A stretch of DNA of 32,101 bases, from contig CALEUQ010000076.1 of NCBI GenBank assembly GCA_937920495.1, positions 1-32,101 of the forward strand, given 5' to 3'. Position numbers and translations under genes: made by a program. Within the stretch, counting starts at the first letter, position 1; every line of letters begins with the position of its first letter. Positions 27,473 through 32,101 of the stretch are shown piece by piece. This DNA comes from an uncultured bacterium. Lineage in GTDB: Bacteria > Spirochaetota > UBA4802 > UB4802. The notes below the pieces were generated by a model. The model saw only the letters and a program-made list of their open reading frames with translations. It searched no databases and had not been told where the DNA came from.

Positions 27473-28318
27473 ATCTGGGTTATATTTGCACTTTTGTGTG
27501 CGCTGTTTTTGGCCATTGGCGATGTACTGGTTAAAAATGCTCCAGGTATTCATCCGGTTACAGTGGCCGCAGGACGCATATTTTTTTCATTGCCGGTATT
27601 GTGGGCTGTGGCTCTCTTTAAGGGAATACCTGCCATAGACGAGCGCATTATATATGTATTTTTATTTTCTCCGCCAATTGAGGTGATTGCGCTGGTGCTG
27701 TACATGCGAGCATTGCAGATTTCGCCTATGTACCGCACATTACCGTTTTTGGCGTTCACTCCGCTTTTGTTAATCCTTACGTCCTGGATTATGCTGGGTG
27801 AAAAGGTCACTCTATGGGGATCATTAGGAATAATGTGTGTGGTAGTGGGAACGTATAGCCTGTATTTTAAGCCGGGATTCAATCTGCTTGAACCAGTAAA
27901 ATCGATTATTTCAGATAAAGGCTCACTTTTTATGCTTGCAGTGGCCTTTTTGTATAGCATAACAGCAAACTTTGGCAAGATGGGAGTTATGTATTCAAGC
28001 CCGTCGTTTTTTGGTGCAGTGTATTTTACCATCCTTACTATTATCCTGATTATATGGTCAATGATAGTGGATAATCCAGAGCGTATTTTTACAAAGGATA
28101 TCATGCTTATTGGCATAACCCAGGGCATTATGATAACATTCCACATGCTTGCATTAGAGATAGCTCCGGTAAGCTACATGATTTCAGTTAAGCGCTCCAG
28201 TATGCTATTTGGCATTATCTTTGGATATATATTCTTTGGTGAAAAGGATGTGGTGCAGCACAGTGTCGCAGCGCTGGTGATTCTTGCAGGTATTGGATGT
28301 ATCAGTATACTGGGATGA
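27473..28318 (+). CDS. EamA/DMT-superfamily transporter, start codon uncertain (ATC?)
   Basis: About 281 residues with ten hydrophobic helices in two EamA repeats. The first repeat begins VIFALLCALFLAIGDVLVKN and the second GSLFMLAVAFLYSITANFGK; the helix-4/5 region MYRTLPFLAFTPLLLILTSW and the C-terminal SVKRSSMLFGIIFGYIFFGE are typical. Transports small metabolites of unknown identity across the inner membrane. No ATG, GTG or TTG exists in frame that includes all of helix 1: the first is TTG 27494, which cuts into the helix and has no Shine-Dalgarno. GGGAGG (27461-27466) lies 6 bases before an ATC at 27473 whose frame gives a complete helix 1, so ATC is proposed as start. The repeat cluster ends only 12 bases before that ribosome-binding site. 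Confidence 0.8.
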   Translation: MWVIFALLCALFLAIGDVLVKNAPGIHPVTVAAGRIFFSLPVLWAVALFKGIPAIDERIIYVFLFSPPIEVIALVLYMRALQISPMYRTLPFLAFTPLLLILTSWIMLGEKVTLWGSLGIMCVVVGTYSLYFKPGFNLLEPVKSIISDKGSLFMLAVAFLYSITANFGKMGVMYSSPSFFGAVYFTILTIILIIWSMIVDNPERIFTKDIMLIGITQGIMITFHMLALEIAPVSYMISVKRSSMLFGIIFGYIFFGEKDVVQHSVAALVILAGIGCISILG

Positions 28319-28557
28319 TGTTGTAAAAATGATACAGTGATATTAATATTCAACAAAAAAAGCAATGATCGATGTCAAAAATATGAACAATTTAATAGAA
28401 TTGTCTACTTAACGGTAACTATCGCACAAAAAGTGGATTGCAATTTATAACGTAACAGTAGTTTTAAGTGTAACAGTGAGCAAAAAGCAGTAAAATTTTG
28501 CTGTAAAACCGTGAAAACACCCCATTAAATAAAAAATATAGCAGGATTTTGCTAAAC
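28319..28557. other. Region upstream of the sigma-54 promoter, possible activator sites
   Basis: No gene seen. Contains a copy of GTAACTATCGC (28415-28425), a direct repeat GTAACAGT at 28452-28459 and 28470-28477 (18 bases apart), and a near-palindrome CAGTAAAA-TTTTGCTG (about 28488-28503, one mismatch). These lie about 80-130 bases upstream of the predicted start site, where sigma-54 activators commonly bind. Confidence 0.4.
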
Positions 28558-28572
28558 TGGCACGGTAATTGC
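28558..28572 (+). promoter_or_regulatory. Sigma-54 (RpoN) promoter
   Basis: TGGCAC-GGTAA-TTGC matches the -24/-12 consensus TGGCAC-N5-TTGC exactly, with GG at 28559-28560 and GC at 28571-28572. Transcription would start near 28584, about 50 bases before the ATG of the Cys-rich protein. Spirochaetes such as Leptospira and Borrelia encode RpoN. No activator gene was recognised in this window. Confidence 0.85.
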
Positions 28573-28633
28573 TTATATATAAAGCACAAACTATTTGAAT
28601 ATAAACGATATGTTTATAGATAAGGAGGACACA

Positions 28634-28837
28634 ATGGGAAATTCTATATGTTCATCATGCATTAACAGAAATATATGTGGCAGGGAGTCAATGGCTCATT
28701 GCGAACATTATGATGTTGTATTGACAAGAGCCGAAGTTGTTGATTTGTTAAAGACTACTCGTGAAAAGGATCCAAACAAATTCCAGACAATCTTAAACGG
28801 CATCAAGAAAACCTACCATATAAATCTTGCATACTAA
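28634..28837 (+). CDS. Small Cys-rich protein under sigma-54 control
   Basis: 67 residues. The N-terminal part has CSSCINRNICGRESMAHCEH, a C-x2-C-x5-C-x7-C pattern with His on both sides of the last Cys, consistent with a zinc knuckle or other metal site. The rest is helical (RAEVVDLLKTTREKDPNKFQ). Family not recognised. The frame opens at 28595, but AAGGAGG at 28622-28628 fixes the start at ATG 28634. Its own sigma-54 promoter and a terminator make it monocistronic. Sigma-54 dependence suggests expression under a special condition such as nitrogen or stress signalling. It is probably cytoplasmic. Confidence 0.8.
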   Translation: MGNSICSSCINRNICGRESMAHCEHYDVVLTRAEVVDLLKTTREKDPNKFQTILNGIKKTYHINLAY

Positions 28838-28858
28838 AAACCGTTGTAATGGTGTTGT

Positions 28859-28886
28859 AAAAGGGCGGGTGTAAAACCTGCCCTTA
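28859..28886. terminator. Convergent terminator between the Cys-rich gene and oppD
   Basis: AAGGGCGGGT (28861-28870), loop GTAAA and ACCTGCCCTT form a 10-bp stem with one G-U pair, followed by ATATTTT on the plus strand and preceded by AA on the left. It overlaps the end of the minus-strand oppD-like gene, so it probably serves both. Confidence 0.8.
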
Positions 28887-29843
28887 TATTTTGATACACC
28901 GCGCAAAATGGTCTTTCTTTTTTTCTTCAAGATTCACAGGTTGTTGTACGCATTCATCAGTGCCTAAGTGGCAGCGTGGGTAAAACACACACCCTTGAGG
29001 TGGCTGTGTGATTATTGGCACATTGCCGGGGATTGTATATAATCGCTTTGCGGTTTTGTGCAATGAGGGTATGCAATTCATAAGGCCGTGAGTATACGGG
29101 TGCAGAGGATTTTCAAATATCTCTTTTGTTGGTGCTTTTTCCACAATCTCACCGGCGTACATGATGGCAATATAGTCTGCTGTATTTGCAACAATGCCAA
29201 GATCATGCGTAATTAAAAGCATGGACATGTGCTCTGTAGCCTGCAGTGTAAGCAGCAAATCCAGTATCTGCGATTGTATGGTAACATCAAGTGCTGTGGT
29301 GGGCTCGTCGGCAATTAACAGGTCGGGATGAGCTGCCAGTGCCATTGCTATCATAGCCCGCTGGCGCAATCCCCCTGATAGCTCATGAGGATATGCATAA
29401 TACCGCTGTGATGGATTGGGTATCCCTGCTTTGCCCAAAAGCTCAATGGTGTACTCTTTTGCTTCTTCTTTATTGTACTCTAAATGAAGTTCAACCGCTT
29501 CCTGCACCTGATAGCCAATAGTAAATACCGGGTTGAGCGACGTCATTGGTTCCTGAAATATCATGGCAATGTTTTTGCCACGGATTGAACGCAAGGTGGA
29601 ATCAGGGCAGCGCAACAGGTCAATGGAATTATAGGTGATAGTTCCTGATTCAATCGTGCCTGGCCTGGGTACCAGATTAAGGATGGAGTATGCCGTCACT
29701 GATTTACCGCAGCCTGATTCGCCCACTAGCCCTAAGGTTTTGCCTTTTGGTATGGATAGACACAGGTTTCGTACTGCATAGCTTTTGCCATAAAGATTTG
29801 TAAATGAAATGGTGAGGTTCTTAATAGTAACTATCGCTTCCAT
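28884..29843 (-). CDS. oppD: OppD/DppD-type peptide ABC transporter ATPase
   Basis: 319-residue ABC ATPase of the oligopeptide/dipeptide/nickel import group. Walker [10 protein letters not shown]-loop [13 protein letters not shown], signature LSGGLRQR, Walker [13 protein letters not shown] and H-loop LITHDLG are all present. The C-terminal oligo_HPY extension has [11 protein letters not shown] and the Cys-containing [18 protein letters not shown]. It normally works with a second ATPase (OppF), two permeases and a binding lipoprotein, none of which is in this window. It is the last gene of an operon, 2 bases after the 93-residue gene. A GTAACTATCGC motif (29827-29837) lies in its first codons. 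Confidence 0.93.
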   Translation of the reverse strand: MEAIVTIKNLTISFTNLYGKSYAVRNLCLSIPKGKTLGLVGESGCGKSVTAYSILNLVPRPGTIESGTITYNSIDLLRCPDSTLRSIRGKNIAMIFQEPMTSLNPVFTIGYQVQEAVELHLEYNKEEAKEYTIELLGKAGIPNPSQRYYAYPHELSGGLRQRAMIAMALAAHPDLLIADEPTTALDVTIQSQILDLLLTLQATEHMSMLLITHDLGIVANTADYIAIMYAGEIVEKAPTKEIFENPLHPYTHGLMNCIPSLHKTAKRLYTIPGNVPIITQPPQGCVFYPRCHLGTDECVQQPVNLEEKKKDHFARCIKI

Positions 29844-29845
29844 GA

Positions 29846-30127
29846 TTATGTGATATTCCTGCTTCGTTTGGTTAATTCAAAGCCTTCATCTTCAAGCTGT
29901 GTATAGAGGCTTTGTAAATCAGCATTTTCAATTTTACATTTGTAAATGGTTGCATCTTTATAGGCAAGTATTTCTGCTATCACAACATCCACAACCTGCA
30001 ATGTGCCCGGCCGTACTTCTACTGCGCGCTTTTCATTAATTTGTGTAAAGGCAATCCTGGATATGTTATTGGAATGCAGGGCATGAATATATTCTTGCAG
30101 GGAATCAAATTTTATTTCGCGTTGCAT
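29846..30127 (-). CDS. Small protein of unknown function, 93 residues
   Basis: No signal peptide or membrane helix; mixed alpha/beta composition with a possible beta core (RAVEVRPGTLQVVDVVIAEI) and a helical C-terminus (LQSLYTQLEDEGFELTKR). Family not recognised. It lies 18 bases after the lipoprotein gene and 2 bases before the oppD-like gene, so it is very probably co-translated with them. Its compact gene packing and typical composition argue that it is real. Confidence 0.75.
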   Translation of the reverse strand: MQREIKFDSLQEYIHALHSNNISRIAFTQINEKRAVEVRPGTLQVVDVVIAEILAYKDATIYKCKIENADLQSLYTQLEDEGFELTKRSRNIT

Positions 30128-30145
30128 GGCTTGTCCTTATCTGTG

Positions 30146-30943
30146 CTAAAAATATCGTGGTACAACGGTAATATATTGTCCGTCAAAGTCAACGACATAA
30201 TAACGTATTGTTTTTTTGTATTTGTTGGCATAATTATTATCACAGGGAACAGGAATATATTGAATAGTGTCGATAGTAACTGTGTAAGTGGTGCCTGATG
30301 TGCCAAAGAACGCTTTGACATTATACTGCGATAGAAGCTCATGCAGCTTGTGGTGTAGTACACTACCAAATTGCTTTGAGCGCTGAATATCAGGCAGAAA
30401 ATATGAAAAGACAAATATATTTGAAGAGGAATGTTTTTTCAGGTCATCTTTAAGCCAGGATAGTTGTGCATCTGATAGTGACAGATATGTGCTGCTGTCT
30501 GAGTATAATACAATAAAATGATTGGTGCCATAATTAAACGAATACCATGCTTCCTTCTGGGTAAATTTAGAATATAGTGCTGTGGACTGATTATATATAT
30601 CCAGTGGACCACATACAGTGAACAAAAGGTTGTTAAGTTTTTTTGCATATTTGTAAAATTGCTGGTATTGTTTTTCAACATCTATCTTATTGATGCCCAT
30701 AGTTGATGAGCCGCCATGAATGATGTTGCCGCAATGCATGGTGAATACAGGATTTTCTTTATTAATAGATAGCAATGTGGTTTCCAGCTGAGGGTTAAAC
30801 TCTTCATAAGGCGAGCTGGGCGAAGTACTATTGATAACAACAAAACGTATGGGTTGCGCATGCGTAGTTTGCCTGGATGTGCAACCATTGTATAAAAGAA
30901 AAGATAGTGTAATTATTACAACCGATATAATTGCATGTTTCAT
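30146..30943 (-). CDS. Lipoprotein with calcineurin-like phosphoesterase fold lacking catalytic residues
   Basis: About 265 residues. The N-terminus MKHAIISVVIITLSFLLYNG then Cys21 is a spirochaete-type lipoprotein signal (Leu at -4). The mature part follows the order of a metallophosphoesterase, but each metal motif is altered: VVINSTSPSSP where D-x-H is expected, MHCGNIIHGG for GDxxxxG, TVCGPLDIYN for GNHD, FSYFLPDI for the His loop and FGTSGTTYTV for GHxH. The SLSDAQLSWLKDDLKKHSS segment is the well-known purple-acid-phosphatase-like helix, supporting the fold. It is probably not an enzyme but a binding protein. The frame opens at a GTG (30976), but the ATG at 30943 gives a compact signal peptide. 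First gene of the operon with the 93-residue and oppD genes. Confidence 0.7.
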   Translation of the reverse strand: MKHAIISVVIITLSFLLYNGCTSRQTTHAQPIRFVVINSTSPSSPYEEFNPQLETTLLSINKENPVFTMHCGNIIHGGSSTMGINKIDVEKQYQQFYKYAKKLNNLLFTVCGPLDIYNQSTALYSKFTQKEAWYSFNYGTNHFIVLYSDSSTYLSLSDAQLSWLKDDLKKHSSSNIFVFSYFLPDIQRSKQFGSVLHHKLHELLSQYNVKAFFGTSGTTYTVTIDTIQYIPVPCDNNYANKYKKTIRYYVVDFDGQYITVVPRYF

Positions 30944-31030
30944 ACTTATCATCACAGAAGATTTTTTAAGTTGCACTTTAAAAAAATCACAAATACGTTA
31001 CATCAACATGAAGCCCACTATTGTCCATGC

Positions 31031-31059
31031 AATATAATAGCACAACAATGTCACGTCAA
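31031..31059 (-). promoter_or_regulatory. Sigma-70-type promoter of the lipoprotein/oppD operon
   Basis: On the minus strand TTGACG (complement of 31054-31059), a 17-base spacer and TATATT (complement of 31031-31036). Both hexamers and the spacing are identical to the lexA promoter at 11033-11061. The start of transcription would be near 31024, giving an 80-base leader. Confidence 0.75.
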
Positions 31060-31198
31060 TTCCAAAAATAGTAACTTAAAAAAACAACTCCCCGCGTATT
31101 ATTATGTTTTTCTATGGTAAGTTTAGCTCTTCTTTGATGACAAACATTTTTATAAAGTTAAAGAAGTATAGCTCACACGCATACAATATTTCATTTTC

Positions 31199-31525
31199 TC
31201 AAGATTTCTCAAGATTTTTGGAATAAAGATAATTGATAAAAAGTGATTTTTCCTTTGCGTTAATTCCTTTTACCACACTGTTTATGTAATTAATCCATAG
31301 CGTATTTCTTATACTTGCATAATTTACCAAAGGTAAAAAGGAATCCATATCAGATTGCTCTGCGACCATGCTTTTATAATGGTTGTTATACTCCATACAT
31401 AAAGACTGCCTTTTGCAATAATAAATATAGCTATTTTGTATAAGTTTACCAAGGGAAAACCAATCACTGTAGTGGGATGGTTTAAAACTTGTTGCATAAA
31501 TTTCAATGAGATTATTATATTAAAT
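31199..31525 (-). pseudogene. Possible gene remnant without a start codon
   Basis: An open frame of about 108 codons from the stop upstream of 31525 to TGA at 31199. It reads ATSFKPSHYSDWFSLGKLIQ, then SYIYYCKRQSLCMEYNNHYK and NTLWINYINSVVKGINAKEK, a helical, protein-like composition. The only in-frame ATG is at 31396, in the middle, and no ribosome-binding site is visible. It may be the 3' part of a gene whose beginning was lost. Family not recognised; a phasin-like helical protein is one guess. Confidence 0.4.
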
Positions 31526-31641
31526 ATTATGCTATAATTAGCAATATTCAACTTGACATATACAAAATAACATATTGTTGTAATAAAATATGCTGAATGT
31601 TCTTTAAAATTGTTTTATGAATAATGAAGTATGCCCATTTG

Positions 31642-31654
31642 TTGTCCTGGACAA
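31642..31654. promoter_or_regulatory. Operator-like palindrome upstream of the acyl-CoA synthetase remnant
   Basis: TTGTCC-T-GGACAA is a perfect 6-bp inverted repeat with a 1-base centre. It overlaps a possible promoter: TTGTTG (31639-31644), a 16-base spacer and TATACA (31661-31666). The location is typical of a repressor site. Confidence 0.45.
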
Positions 31655-31740
31655 TAAGGGTATACACTATCATTTATTTTGTTTACACATGTTGGTTGAG
31701 GAATACATAGTTTAAATTTTAATATTACAAGGAGGCTTTT

Positions 31741-32101
31741 ATGCCAGGAAAGTGGTATATAGAACAAATGACATTTCCTGAATTATTAAACAGGAATGTA
31801 GTAAAATTTGGTACACGCCGTGCGCAATGGTGGAAAACGGGGCCAAATACTACAACATCCATAACCTATGCTGAGTTGGGAATTATAGTAAAACAGTTAA
31901 CTGCTGGGCTGATGAGCCTTGGAGTAGAAAAAGGTGATAGGGTTGGTATTGAAACATAAAATTGTTGATAAACTTGTGTTCAGTAAGGTACGGGAAAAGC
32001 TAGGCGGCAGACTTAGATTTGCGTTTTCTGCAGCAGGCAGTTTGCCAGCTGACTTGTGTAAGGTGTTTATGGCTATGGGTATCAGGATTTATGAAGGTTA
32101 C
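31741..32101 (+). pseudogene. Long-chain acyl-CoA synthetase (AMP-binding) with internal deletion and frameshift, runs off the window
   Basis: The first 72 codons encode a typical N-terminus (TFPELLNRNVVKFGTRRAQW, then ITYAELGIIVKQLTAGLMSL and EKGDRVGIE), ending at TAA 31957-31959. From about 31950 another frame reads KHKIVDKLVFSKVREKLGGR, then LRFAFSAAGSLPADLCKVFM and AMGIRIYEGY to the window edge. That is the middle of the same family, normally some 200-250 residues further on. The region lost would include the P-loop-like TSGTTGxPKG motif. The gene is therefore broken by a deletion of about 0.6-0.75 kb with a change of frame. AAGGAGG lies at 31730-31736. An assembly artefact cannot be excluded. 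Confidence 0.75.

Noticed and set aside
30041..30298. Plus-strand ORF opposite the lipoprotein operon
   Set aside because: It is antisense to two well-supported minus-strand genes.
31324..31551. 75-codon minus-strand ORF with hydrophobic content
   Set aside because: It overlaps the more protein-like frame of 31199-31525, lacks a ribosome-binding site and matches nothing recognisable.

Overview
The window reads as a chromosomal segment of a spirochaete (Spirochaetota) of moderate-to-low GC. The best lineage marker is a full-length P83/100-type protein, a family I know only from spirochaetes. The 23S rRNA gene is followed directly by a terminator with no 5S gene, which recalls the scattered rRNA genes of Leptospira-like lineages. 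The order cannot be fixed from this window.

Layout. 1-2552 is the 3' six-sevenths of a 23S rRNA gene, then a bidirectional terminator. 2600-6167 (minus) holds the P83/100 protein and an orphan membrane histidine kinase. 6298-7919 (plus) holds ychF and a short J-domain protein. 7990-10726 (minus) holds a nitroreductase, a secreted helical protein, mntP and a second J-domain protein. 11085-13857 (plus) holds lexA, an unknown helical protein and an NAD-dependent epimerase. 14021-19169 (minus) is a tight four-gene operon: AtpI-like membrane protein, double-PAS histidine-kinase-like protein, MoxR AAA+ ATPase and VWA protein; adk lies upstream of it behind its own terminator. 20301-21772 (plus) holds an overlapping monooxygenase/iron-alcohol dehydrogenase pair. 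21818-22744 (minus) is a tRNA-dihydrouridine synthase. 23111-25066 (plus) is a membrane-anchored 5'-nucleotidase-type phosphatase. 25130-25454 is a broken nucleotidyltransferase. 25612-27129 (plus) is comM/yifB. A cluster of palindromic repeats precedes an EamA-type transporter. 28558-28837 is a sigma-54 promoter driving a 67-residue Cys-rich protein. 28884-30943 (minus) is a three-gene operon: a phosphoesterase-fold lipoprotein without its catalytic residues, an unknown 93-residue protein and an OppD-type ATPase. The right end (31199-32101) looks like a decaying locus containing a broken acyl-CoA synthetase.

The most notable system is the 19169-14021 operon. It couples a RavA/ViaA-like MoxR-VWA pair to a PAS sensor kinase whose phospho-acceptor histidine reads as tyrosine (TAT codon at 17796-17798), while the ATP-binding boxes remain intact. 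Other leads are a recurring GCGATAGTTAC motif across the window, a near-perfect sigma-54 promoter for a tiny Cys protein, a catalytically emptied phosphoesterase lipoprotein, a possible Shine-Dalgarno-masking hairpin before comM, and an identical CUUG-capped hairpin used three times within the 23S rRNA. All identifications are by eye from motifs; no database search was possible.
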